The notes under the pieces were generated by a model that was given only the letters and a program-made list of their open reading frames with translations, had not been told where the DNA came from and did no database searches. DNA of 64,000 bases from Polaromonas jejuensis NBRC 106434 (GTDB lineage Bacteria > Pseudomonadota > Gammaproteobacteria > Burkholderiales > Burkholderiaceae_C): contig NZ_BCYO01000006.1 in NCBI RefSeq assembly GCF_001598235.1, forward strand, positions 124,001 to 188,000, in the 5' to 3' direction. Below are positions 57,077-64,000 of this stretch, in pieces. A program made the position numbers and the translations under genes. How positions within the stretch are numbered: position 1 is the first letter of the stretch; each line of letters opens with the position of its first letter.

Positions 57077-57832
57077 TCAATGTCTTATTTTGTAGCCGGT
57101 GCGCAGCATGTTGACGGCCACCGCACTGACGACAAGCAGGGCCGTCAGCACAATGCCCAGGCTCAGCCAGGGCGAGACATCGCTGACGCCAAAAAATCCG
57201 TAGCGGAAGCCGTCAATCATGTAGAAAAACGGGTTCAGGTGGCTGACCTTTTGCCAGAAAGGCGGCAGCGAATGAATCGAATAAAACACGCCGCTCAAAA
57301 AGGTCATGGGCATGATGACAAAATTCTGGAAGGCCGCCATCTGGTCGAATTTTTCAGACCACAGGCCGGCAATGACACCCAGGGCGCCCAGCATGGCCGC
57401 GCCCAGAATCGCAAATACCGCAATCCACAGCGGCGCCACAAAGCCGGGCTGGCCAAAAAATACGGTGACGGCAAACACGCCCACCCCGACCAGCAGGCCG
57501 CGCGCAATGGAAGAGCCCACGTAGGCAAAAAACCAGTGCCAGTGCGACAGCGGCGTGAGCAGCACAAACACCAGGCTGCCCATGATCTTGCTCTGGATCA
57601 GCGACGAGGAGCTGTTGGCAAAGGCGTTTTGCAGCACGCTCATCATCACCAGCCCGGGCACCAGGAAAGCGGTGTAGCTCACCTGGCCATACACCAGCAC
57701 GCTACCCTGCAGCACATGGCCGAAAATCAGCATGTACAGCACGGCGGTCAGTATCGGAGCGCCAACGGTCTGGAAAGCGACCTTCCAGAAACGGAGCACT
57801 TCCTTGTACAAGAGGGTTTGCCAGCCGTTCAT
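57077..57832 (-). CDS. ABC-2-type exporter permease (YadH-like)
   Basis: 251 residues, six helices. LYKEVLRFWKVAFQTVGAPI, FLVPGLVMMSVLQNAFANSS and MTFLSGVFYSIHSLPPFWQK resemble YadH/NodJ permeases. The transported compound is unknown. Its ATG overlaps the stop of the partner ATPase gene. Confidence 0.88.
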   Translation of the reverse strand: MNGWQTLLYKEVLRFWKVAFQTVGAPILTAVLYMLIFGHVLQGSVLVYGQVSYTAFLVPGLVMMSVLQNAFANSSSSLIQSKIMGSLVFVLLTPLSHWHWFFAYVGSSIARGLLVGVGVFAVTVFFGQPGFVAPLWIAVFAILGAAMLGALGVIAGLWSEKFDQMAAFQNFVIMPMTFLSGVFYSIHSLPPFWQKVSHLNPFFYMIDGFRYGFFGVSDVSPWLSLGIVLTALLVVSAVAVNMLRTGYKIRH

Positions 57833-58788
57833 GCGGCGACTCCAGCCAGGTTGATTTCCACAGGGACTTCGACGGCTTTTTCAGCCATCACATCAAGAAA
57901 CACATCTTCCAGATCGGCCTTGCGGATTTCCACGTCTTCGGCCACCAGCCCCGCCTCGCGAATGGCGGCCAGGTATTGCTCGACTTCACGCGCGTTGTTC
58001 GCGGGAAACTGCACAATCCGGCCCGTAATCCGGGCCTGGTCCGCAAGGTGACTGGGCAGTTCACTGTCAATTTTGAAGCGCAGCACATTCGATGAAGCCG
58101 CCTTGAGCAACTCCGAGGTCTGCGCCAGCGCCACCACCCGGCCCTGCTTGAGCATGGCGATACGGCTGCACAGGGCTTCGGCCTCTTCAAGGTAGTGCGT
58201 GGTCAGCAGCACGGTGCTGCCCTGCTTGTTGAGTTTGGCAACGAACTGCCACAAGGTCTGGCGCAGCTCCACATCGACGCCGGCGGTGGGCTCGTCCAGC
58301 ACGATGACCTGGGGTTTGTGCACCAGCGCCTGCGCCACCAGCACGCGGCGCTTCATGCCGCCCGAGAGCTGGCGCATATTGGCATGGGCCTTGTCGGCCA
58401 GCCCGAGACTGGCCAGCAGCTCGTCAATCCACACGTCGTTGTGCTTGATGCCGAAATAGCCGGACTGAATGCGCAGGGCCTCACGCACCGTGAAAAAGGG
58501 GTCAAACACCAGCTCCTGCGGCACCACGCCGAGCTTGCGCCTGGCATTGGCGTAATCCGTCAACACATCGCTGCCGTGCACCTTGACACTGCCGCTGCTG
58601 GCCCGCGACAGGCCGGCCAGGATGCTGATGAGGGAGGTCTTGCCCGCGCCATTGGGGCCGAGCAAGCCAAAAAACTCGCCGGGCTGGATGTCAAAGCTCA
58701 CATCGTCCAGCGCCCGGACGGCGGGACCGGTCTGGTTTCGGATGGCGGGGTAGGTTTTGGAGACGGACTGGAATGAAATGGCTGGCAT
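57829..58788 (-). CDS. ABC exporter ATPase (YadG-like)
   Basis: 319 residues. Walker A GLLGPNGAGKTSLISILAGL, signature QLSGGMKRRVLVAQALVHKP, Walker B VIVLDEPTAGVDVELR, H-loop LLTTHYLEEAEALC. The C-terminal extension is typical of DRR/Yad-type ATPases. It sits between mlaB and the permease, so it may be cotranscribed with the mla genes without being part of that system. Confidence 0.9.
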   Translation of the reverse strand: MPAISFQSVSKTYPAIRNQTGPAVRALDDVSFDIQPGEFFGLLGPNGAGKTSLISILAGLSRASSGSVKVHGSDVLTDYANARRKLGVVPQELVFDPFFTVREALRIQSGYFGIKHNDVWIDELLASLGLADKAHANMRQLSGGMKRRVLVAQALVHKPQVIVLDEPTAGVDVELRQTLWQFVAKLNKQGSTVLLTTHYLEEAEALCSRIAMLKQGRVVALAQTSELLKAASSNVLRFKIDSELPSHLADQARITGRIVQFPANNAREVEQYLAAIREAGLVAEDVEIRKADLEDVFLDVMAEKAVEVPVEINLAGVAA

Positions 58789-58887
58789 GAGCCCGTCATT
58801 TTAAGGGCTGGCGCCTTTTTTATTCGCCGGGCCGGTGTAAGGCCCCGCCGGGCGCAGGATGCCCGCGTTGAAAAGCCGGCAGCCGGC

Positions 58888-59157
58888 TCAGGCCGTCGCC
58901 GGCATCAGCTCAGCCACGCCGTAGAGATTGGCCAGCTGGCGCAGGCGCGCGGGCAAGCCCTGCACCGAGAAAGCCTTGCCGGCGGCCAGCGCTTCACGCC
59001 GGCATTCGAGCAGGACGGCCAGCGCGGACGAGTCAAACGTCTGCAGCGCGCCGGCATCCGCCACCACCTCGGCGGGCTGCGCCTGCACCCGCTGTTTCAG
59101 CCCATCAACAAAGCCGGGGGCTGCCGCATGCGTCAGAACCGGAGGGAGCGCCAACAT
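58888..59157 (-). CDS. mlaB: STAS-domain protein MlaB
   Basis: 89 residues. DAGALQTFDSSALAVLLECR is the STAS core with the conserved DSS, and GLPARLRQLANLYGVAELMP follows. MlaB supports the MlaFE ATPase complex. Start at ATG 59157; a GTG immediately before it is possible. 14 bases after mlaC. Confidence 0.88.
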   Translation of the reverse strand: MLALPPVLTHAAAPGFVDGLKQRVQAQPAEVVADAGALQTFDSSALAVLLECRREALAAGKAFSVQGLPARLRQLANLYGVAELMPATA

Positions 59158-59171
59158 CACCAGCGGCCCGC

Positions 59172-59807
59172 TCAGGACTTCTTCTCGGACGCGTTGGACT
59201 TGTTGCGCTGCGCGAGCGACGCGATCAGGCCATCCACGCCATTGGCACTGATTTCCTGGGCGAACTGGGTGCGGTAGGTTTCCACCAGCCAGATGCCCAG
59301 CACGTTGAGGTCATAGATTTTCCAGCCGCTCGGCGTTTTTTCCATGCGGTAGTCCAGCTGAACCGGGTCACCACGGCCCAGGACCTCGGTGCGCACCACC
59401 ACCTCGGTGTCGGCCGGCTCCGCGCGCAAGGGCTTGACACTGACCTTCTGGTCGCTGACCTGCGCCAGCGCCCCCGAATAGGTGCGGACCAGCAGCGTCT
59501 TGAACTCATCCTGCAGGCGCTTTTTCTGATCGGGCGTGGCCTGGCGCCAGTTGCGGCCCACGGCGGAAGCCGTCATGCGCGTGAAGTTCACATGCGGCAT
59601 GACCTGGCTGTCGACCAGCGCCAGTACCTTGCTCACGTCGCCGGCCTTCACGGCCTTGTCAGACTTGATGTTGTCCAGCACCTCTGCGGAGACCCGCTTG
59701 ATCAGGGCATCCGGTGCTTCGTCAGCGGCGCGAACAAAAGGCGCCGAGGCCAGCAAGGCCAGGCTGAGTGAAGCGGTCAATAAGCGGCCAAGGGTTCTAC
59801 GGTTCAT
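59172..59807 (-). CDS. mlaC: Periplasmic phospholipid carrier MlaC
   Basis: 211 residues with signal peptide (MNRRTLGRLLTASLSLALLA, cleavage near VRA). ALVDSQVMPHVNFTRMTASA and VGRNWRQATPDQKKRLQDEF are family marks. It ferries phospholipid between MlaA and MlaFEDB. 166 bases separate it from mlaA. Confidence 0.94.
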   Translation of the reverse strand: MNRRTLGRLLTASLSLALLASAPFVRAADEAPDALIKRVSAEVLDNIKSDKAVKAGDVSKVLALVDSQVMPHVNFTRMTASAVGRNWRQATPDQKKRLQDEFKTLLVRTYSGALAQVSDQKVSVKPLRAEPADTEVVVRTEVLGRGDPVQLDYRMEKTPSGWKIYDLNVLGIWLVETYRTQFAQEISANGVDGLIASLAQRNKSNASEKKS

Positions 59808-59973
59808 GGTTTTTTTCCTTCAATGAGCGAAACATGCGGTGATGGATGGCGCGACAGGATAATTCACCTGCCGCCTGCCAATACCGTTGATTCGAGGGTT
59901 ATTTTGCTGAATTTTTTCGCGGCGGACGGTGAAGTTTTGCGACGCTCTTGTAAATATTGTTGGCCCGCGGCGC

Positions 59974-60765
59974 TTACTTGGCGGGCGGTACAGGCGCAGC
60001 CGTTGCACCGCCTTCGGGGCCCGCTTCGGGCAGGTCGTAGCGCTCCTCGGCCGGGGCGGGCGCCGGGGCCGAGCGGCCGATCCGGTTGCTGCGGCGCTGC
60101 AGGTAGATGTCCCGCACGAAACTGTATTTATCGAGCGCGGCCTCGTCCAGCACATTGCCGGCCCCCAGCAAATTGGCCCGCGAGTCCACCGCACGCAAGC
60201 CCACCAGGGAATTGCGGACAGGCACGTTGTCAACCGCATTCAGCACACTGCCCTTGGCATCCACCAGTGTGCCCACGGAATCGCGCACCGAAGAGGGGCC
60301 CAGCAGGGGCAGCACTACATAAGGGCCAGAAGCCGCGCCCCAGTGCCCCAGCGTCAGACCGAAATCTTCGCTGTGCCTGGGGATGTTCATGTCGCTGGCC
60401 ACGTCAAAAATGCCGCCCAAGCCCCAGAGCGTGTTGGTGGTGACACGAAAAAGACTGTCCATGGCCGCTTCCCCCTTGAGCTGCAGCACATTGTTGACCA
60501 TCGACCAGACATCCGAAATATTGCCGAAGAAGTTGGTGACGCCTGTGCGCACCAACTGCGGCGTCACGTCCTTGTAGGCTGTCGCCACCGGCTTGAGGAC
60601 GGTGCGGTCCACGCCCTCGTTGAAGCTGAACATGGCCCGGTTGAAGGGTTCCAGAGGGTCGGCCGGATTGGCGCCGGGGCCTGTGGCGCAGCCCTGCAGC
60701 AGGGCCAATGTCAGGGCTGCGGCAGCCCAGCACACCGGTGGTTTCATCGTGGTTCGTGTTGTCAT
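59974..60765 (-). CDS. mlaA: Outer-membrane lipoprotein MlaA (VacJ)
   Basis: 263 residues. Lipobox LLQGC near residue 25. DPLEPFNRAMFSFNEGVDRT, TNFFGNISDVWSMVNNVLQL and SEDFGLTLGHWGAASGPYVV are conserved. It removes phospholipid from the outer leaflet with porins. The C-terminus is proline/alanine-rich. Its ATG overlaps the mlaD stop by 4 bases, favouring the upstream of two starts. Confidence 0.94.
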   Translation of the reverse strand: MTTRTTMKPPVCWAAAALTLALLQGCATGPGANPADPLEPFNRAMFSFNEGVDRTVLKPVATAYKDVTPQLVRTGVTNFFGNISDVWSMVNNVLQLKGEAAMDSLFRVTTNTLWGLGGIFDVASDMNIPRHSEDFGLTLGHWGAASGPYVVLPLLGPSSVRDSVGTLVDAKGSVLNAVDNVPVRNSLVGLRAVDSRANLLGAGNVLDEAALDKYSFVRDIYLQRRSNRIGRSAPAPAPAEERYDLPEAGPEGGATAAPVPPAK

Positions 60766-61298
60766 TTTTTTGCTGCGGATTCTTTTGCTGCGGATTCTTT
60801 GGCTGCAGATTCTTTTGACGGTGCGGTCCCTGATCCGGAACTGCTGTCCGCCGCCTTGCTGTACAAAAACTGGCTGATCAGATTTTCAAGCACGACGGCG
60901 GACTGGGTCTGCTTGACCACATCCCCGGCGGCGAGGTTTTTCTCGTCCCCGCCCGGCTCGACGCCGATGTACTGCTCGCCCAGCAGGCCGCTGGTCAGTA
61001 TCTTGAGCGAGCTGTCCTTGGGAAACGCATAGCGGCTGTCCATCGCCAGATTAACGCTGGCCTGGTAGGCCTTGTCATCAAACGTGATGTTTTCAACCCG
61101 GCCCACCACCACGCCGGCACTTTTGACGGCGGCACGCGGCTTCAGACCGCCAATATTGTCAAACTTGGCGGTGACCCGGTAAGAGGTGTCGAAATTCAGA
61201 GTCAACAGATTGGCCGATTTGAGCGCCAGAAACAGGATGGCCACGCCACCTATCAGCACAAACAAACCGACCCACAGATCATTCTTTGAGCGTTGCAT
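60762..61298 (-). CDS. mlaD: MCE-domain lipid-binding protein MlaD
   Basis: 178 residues. One membrane helix (DLWVGLFVLIGGVAILFLAL) and an MCE domain (NIGGLKPRAAVKSAGVVVGR; ILTSGLLGEQYIGVEPGG). It forms the periplasmic ring on MlaFE. The tail contains three AAKES-type repeats coded by a 15-bp tandem repeat. ATG at 61298; 25 further in-frame codons upstream look non-coding. Confidence 0.93.
   Translation of the reverse strand: MQRSKNDLWVGLFVLIGGVAILFLALKSANLLTLNFDTSYRVTAKFDNIGGLKPRAAVKSAGVVVGRVENITFDDKAYQASVNLAMDSRYAFPKDSSLKILTSGLLGEQYIGVEPGGDEKNLAAGDVVKQTQSAVVLENLISQFLYSKAADSSSGSGTAPSKESAAKESAAKESAAKK
60768..60818 (-). repeat. 15-bp tandem repeat at the 3' end of mlaD
   Basis: About three units of a GATTCTTTTGCTGCG-like sequence on the plus strand, coding for KESAA repeats. 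The units differ at two or three positions. Confidence 0.8.
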
Positions 61299-61436
61299 TT
61301 TTTTCTTTCGATGACCCGACGAGTCCGCCTTTTGCGGCTTCACGCCGGCCGACAGGCCTGCCCTTGCGGCCAATAAGAGCCGCTTACAAACTGTTGTGAT
61401 TTTCGCATGACTGGATTCAACACGCAGGCGGCCAGC

Positions 61437-62231
61437 TTAAAGACTGAACATCCACGCCGTCATCAAAAAGTCCAGCCCCAGCACGGCCAGCGAAGCCACG
61501 ACCACGGAGCGGGTGGTCGCCCGCGACACGCCCTCCGGCGTGGGCTGCGCCTCGAAGCCCTGGTGCAGCGCCACAAAGGTCACCGTGACACCGAAGACAA
61601 AGCTTTTGACGATGCCGTTGCCGACATCGCGCCAGACATCCACGCCCGACTGCATCTGGCTCCAGAAAGAACCCGCGTCGACGCCAATCATCACCACGCC
61701 GACCACCCAGCCGCCGATGATGCCGACCGCACTGAACACCGCCGCCAGCAGCGGCATGGCGATGATGCCGCCCCAAAACCGCGGCGCCAGAATTCGCCGC
61801 ACCGGATCGACCGCCATCATTTCCATGGCGGACAGCTGCTCGCCGGCTTTCATCAAACCGATCTCGGCCGTCAGCGCCGTGCCGGCCCGGCCGGCAAACA
61901 GCAGCGCCGTCACCACCGGCCCCAGTTCCCTGACCAGGCTCAGCGCCACCAGCAGGCCGAGCGCCTCTGAAGAGCCATAGCGCTGCAAGGTGTAATAGCC
62001 TTGAAGGCCCAGCACAAAACCGACAAACAGGCCGGACACCGTGATGATGGCCAGCGAGTAATTGCCGAGGAAAAAAATCTGGTCGCGCACCAGGCCGAAA
62101 CGTTTCAGGGCCGGCCCCGACAGTGCCAGCAGGCGCCGCATCAGCAGGGCGGCATAGCCCAGATCGGCCAGCTGGCAGCGCAGGCCAAAACCCAGACTCG
62201 AGAGCAGGCGGACGGGGCTGAAGCGGCTCAT
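61437..62231 (-). CDS. mlaE: Phospholipid ABC transporter permease MlaE
   Basis: 264 residues. LVRELGPVVTALLFAGRAGT and TAEIGLMKAGEQLSAMEMMA are the MlaE signature; about six helices. The start overlaps the mlaF stop (ATGA). Partners: MlaF, MlaD, MlaB. Confidence 0.95.
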   Translation of the reverse strand: MSRFSPVRLLSSLGFGLRCQLADLGYAALLMRRLLALSGPALKRFGLVRDQIFFLGNYSLAIITVSGLFVGFVLGLQGYYTLQRYGSSEALGLLVALSLVRELGPVVTALLFAGRAGTALTAEIGLMKAGEQLSAMEMMAVDPVRRILAPRFWGGIIAMPLLAAVFSAVGIIGGWVVGVVMIGVDAGSFWSQMQSGVDVWRDVGNGIVKSFVFGVTVTFVALHQGFEAQPTPEGVSRATTRSVVVASLAVLGLDFLMTAWMFSL

Positions 62232-63067
62232 GAACGTGCGCCCCGGTCAGCACGGCCAAAATCAGCGGCGACGTCCGGCCCGGGATAATGGAATTTCACG
62301 GGACCTTCGCTGAGCGCGTTGACAAACTGGTGCACCAGCGGATCGCTGGAGTGGCGCACCTCATCGGGCGTGCCCTGCGCTGCAATGCCGCCGTTGGCCA
62401 GAATGATGACCTTGTCGGCGATGCGGAAGGTTTCCTCCAGATCATGCGACACCACAATGCTGGTGATGCCCAGCGTGTCGTTGAGCTGGCGAATCAGTTG
62501 CGCGGCGGTGCCCAGAGAGATCGGGTCCAGGCCGGCAAACGGCTCGTCGTACATGATGAGTTCGGGGTCCAGCACGATGGCGCGCGCCAGCGCCACGCGC
62601 CTGGCCATGCCGCCGGAAACCTCGCCGGGCATGAGATCGCGCGCGCCGCGCAGCCCCACGGCATTGAGCTTCATCAGCACGATGTCACGGATCAGGCTGT
62701 CGCTCAGGGAGGTGTGTTCGCGCAGCGGAAAGGCCACGTTGTCAAACACGCTCAAATCGGTGAACAGCGCTCCAAACTGGAACAGCATGCCCATGCGGCG
62801 CCGGGCCGCGTAGAGCTCGGGCTGTGCCAGCTTGCCAACGTTTTTCCCGTCAAACAACACTTCACCACTGCTGGCTTTTTGTTGCCCGCCGATCAGGCGA
62901 AGCACCGTGGTCTTGCCGCCACCCGAAGCGCCCATGAGCGCCGTGACCTTGCCCCTGGGCACCGACAGCGTGACCCGGTTGAGAATCACGCGGTCCCCCG
63001 CAGAGTTCGGATAGGAAAAGGTCACATCCTTGAATTCAACCAGCGATGAAGCAGAAATGTTGGCCAT
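62228..63067 (-). CDS. mlaF: Phospholipid ABC transporter ATPase MlaF
   Basis: 279 residues from MANISASSLVEFKDVTFSYP. Walker A MGASGGGKTTVLRLIGG, signature EVSGGMARRVALARAIV, Walker B ELIMYDEPFAGLDP, H-loop IVVSHDLEETFRIA. It opens mlaFED-A...C-B. The region upstream contains a dispersed repeat and then the gltD-tail array. Confidence 0.95.
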   Translation of the reverse strand: MANISASSLVEFKDVTFSYPNSAGDRVILNRVTLSVPRGKVTALMGASGGGKTTVLRLIGGQQKASSGEVLFDGKNVGKLAQPELYAARRRMGMLFQFGALFTDLSVFDNVAFPLREHTSLSDSLIRDIVLMKLNAVGLRGARDLMPGEVSGGMARRVALARAIVLDPELIMYDEPFAGLDPISLGTAAQLIRQLNDTLGITSIVVSHDLEETFRIADKVIILANGGIAAQGTPDEVRHSSDPLVHQFVNALSEGPVKFHYPGPDVAADFGRADRGARS

Positions 63068-63335
63068 TAAAGTGGGAAAGGCCAACGAGTAGGTCGGCAG
63101 GGCTGAGGGAATGCCCTAATGATACGGTGTTTGGGCGGATTCGTTCCCCGCACGGTCGCCGGACAAGCGGCATCGCAGCTGCTGCACAACACTCTTGCAG
63201 GTGTCAAAGGCCAGAACTCTCAAGGAAATAGTGTCTGTAGCCAAGAAGAACAAGCACAGGCAGCTATTATTTTTATAGCGAAAAACAGTGCACGCCAGCA
63301 CACCCGCTCACCCGCTGTCTCTGCGGACAGCTGCC
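63068..63335. other. mlaF upstream region without a gene
   Basis: 268 bases containing a copy of the dispersed repeat (63241-63279). A TATCAT -10-like element on the minus strand (63119-63124) lacks a clear -35. No coding frame here looks real. Confidence 0.4.
63241..63279 (-). repeat. Dispersed hairpin repeat, copy 12 (diverged)
   Basis: On the minus strand: GCTATAAAAATAATAGCTGC, CTGTGCTTGTTCTTCTTGG. The left stem GCTAT/ATAGC is perfect, but the right end is not recognisable beyond GG. Confidence 0.6.
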
Positions 63336-63742
63336 GGGCGATTTGTGAAGGCCGGGCGTTGCTTTCAGCGTGGCAAGTCGCTGTAACCCATGAGGAACTC
63401 GTCCACCGCGCGCGGCTTGCCGGCCTTCGCGCTACGCAAGCGTGAGCTTGCGTTTCCCCAACCGCCCTTGGGGCGATTTGTGCGGGCCGGGCGTTGCTTT
63501 CAGCGTGGCAAGTCGCTGTAACCCATGAGGAACTCGTCCACCGCGCGCGGCTTGCCGGCCTTCGCGCTACGCAAGCGTGAGCTTGCGTTTCCCTAACCGC
63601 CCCCTGGGGCGATTTGTGAAGGCCGGGCGCTGCTTTCAGCGTGGCAAGTCGCTATAACCCATGAGGACCTTGTCCACCGCGCGCGGCTTGCCGGCCTTCG
63701 CGCTACGCAAGCGTGAGCTTGCGTTTCCCTAACCGCCCCCTG
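63336..63742 (-). repeat. Three tandem 135-136-bp units derived from the gltD 3' end
   Basis: GGGCGATTTG starts at 63336, 63471, 63607 and, beside the real gene, 63743. On the minus strand each unit has a copy of the last about 62 bases of gltD, including [13 protein letters not shown] codons and the TGA. Two hairpins follow: CGCCCC/GGGGCG and ACGCAAGC/GCTTGCGT. A 2-base difference in a GC run puts the copies out of frame with the GltD sequence upstream. Confidence 0.9.
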
Positions 63743-63770
63743 GGGCGATTTGCGAAGGCCGGGCGCGGCC

Positions 63771-64000
63771 TCAGCGTGGCAGGTCGCTGTAACCCATCAG
63801 AAACTCGTCGACAGCGCGCGCGGCTTGGCGGCCTTCGCGAATCGCCCACACCACCAGGCTCTGGCCGCGCCGGATATCACCGGCGGCAAACACCTTGGGC
63901 ACGTTGGTGGCATAGCCGCCCGTGAAATCAGTGCTGGCCTTGGCATTGCCGCGGCTGTCTTTTTCCACGCCAAAGCCTTCCAGAATGGAGGCCACGGGCG
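63771..64000 (-). CDS. gltD: Glutamate synthase small subunit, 3' part only
   Basis: The last 76 codons of a gene entering from the right edge: [20 protein letters not shown] and [20 protein letters not shown] then stop. The [13 protein letters not shown](R/A)EGR pattern is the C-terminal FAD/NADPH-binding end of the GOGAT beta subunit, which supplies electrons for glutamate synthesis. Its 3' end is repeated three times downstream. Confidence 0.9.
   Translation of the reverse strand, partial: PVASILEGFGVEKDSRGNAKASTDFTGGYATNVPKVFAAGDIRRGQSLVVWAIREGRQAARAVDEFLMGYSDLPR

Noticed and set aside
57059..58051. A 330-codon plus-strand frame opposite the ABC exporter genes
   Set aside because: Antisense shadow, rich in His/Gln/Arg.
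63336..63742. Possible CRISPR array
   Set aside because: Units of 136 bp are nearly identical throughout with no unique spacers, and they match the end of gltD. No cas genes are present.

Overview
The window is an almost gene-saturated stretch of a high-GC betaproteobacterial chromosome. Gene content and order (murA-hisGDCBHAFIE followed by hinT and tatABC; mlaFED-mlaA-mlaC-mlaB; petABC-sspA-sspB; pilBCD-coaE-zapD-yacG; rplU-rpmA-obgE-proB) are typical of Burkholderiales. The protein sequences and the style of the intergenic repeats point to Comamonadaceae of the Polaromonas/Rhodoferax/Acidovorax type. That placement is inference from recall, not from a search.

Layout. 1-4.1 kb (minus): the start of a HIT-family gene and a 1300-residue FAD/Fe-S oxidase. 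4.2-9.2 kb (plus): a complete ugpBAECQ glycerol-3-phosphate/glycerophosphodiester operon with a plausible PHO box. 9.2-13.5 kb: a small membrane protein, then hemA, prfA, prmC and grxD (plus). 13.6-20.7 kb (minus): a small exported protein, yacG, zapD, coaE, pilD, pilC, pilB, tRNA-Pro and ispB. 20.8-27.6 kb: rplU-rpmA-obgE-proB (plus), a CNP1-like gene and rppH (minus), proS and a lytic transglycosylase (plus). 27.7-35.9 kb (minus): a CNNM/CBS protein, mutT, a DUF815 ATPase, argJ, secA and an M23 peptidase; a DciA-like gene diverges from the last. 36.4-40.7 kb (minus): tRNA-Thr, sspB, sspA and petCBA. 40.9-45.2 kb: mscL, pdxA, a Nif3-like gene, a transporter remnant and a DegS-like protease. 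45.4-55.4 kb (minus): tatCBA, hinT, a small membrane gene and the his genes E, I, F, A, H, B, C, D, G. 55.5-63.1 kb (minus): murA, a BolA-like gene, a YadGH-type ABC exporter and the mla lipid-transport genes. 63.3-64 kb: a tandem array derived from the 3' end of gltD, then gltD itself running off the window.

Most of this is core housekeeping: translation, envelope lipid asymmetry, histidine synthesis, protein export, the respiratory bc1 complex and type IV pili. I see no CRISPR array, prophage, IS element, toxin-antitoxin pair or obvious defence system. The interesting material is in the repeats. A dispersed element of about 45-60 bp occurs at least 12 times. Its left hairpin shows compensatory base changes, it sits between genes, and it also appears to have entered the reading frames of pdxA, the Nif3-like gene and the small membrane gene at 9.2 kb. 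The gltD tail has been amplified as three 136-bp tandem units. The translation start region of pdxA is tandemly duplicated in frame.

Gene starts were chosen by family length, Shine-Dalgarno-like sequence and overlap with the upstream gene. All family assignments come from reading motifs by eye.
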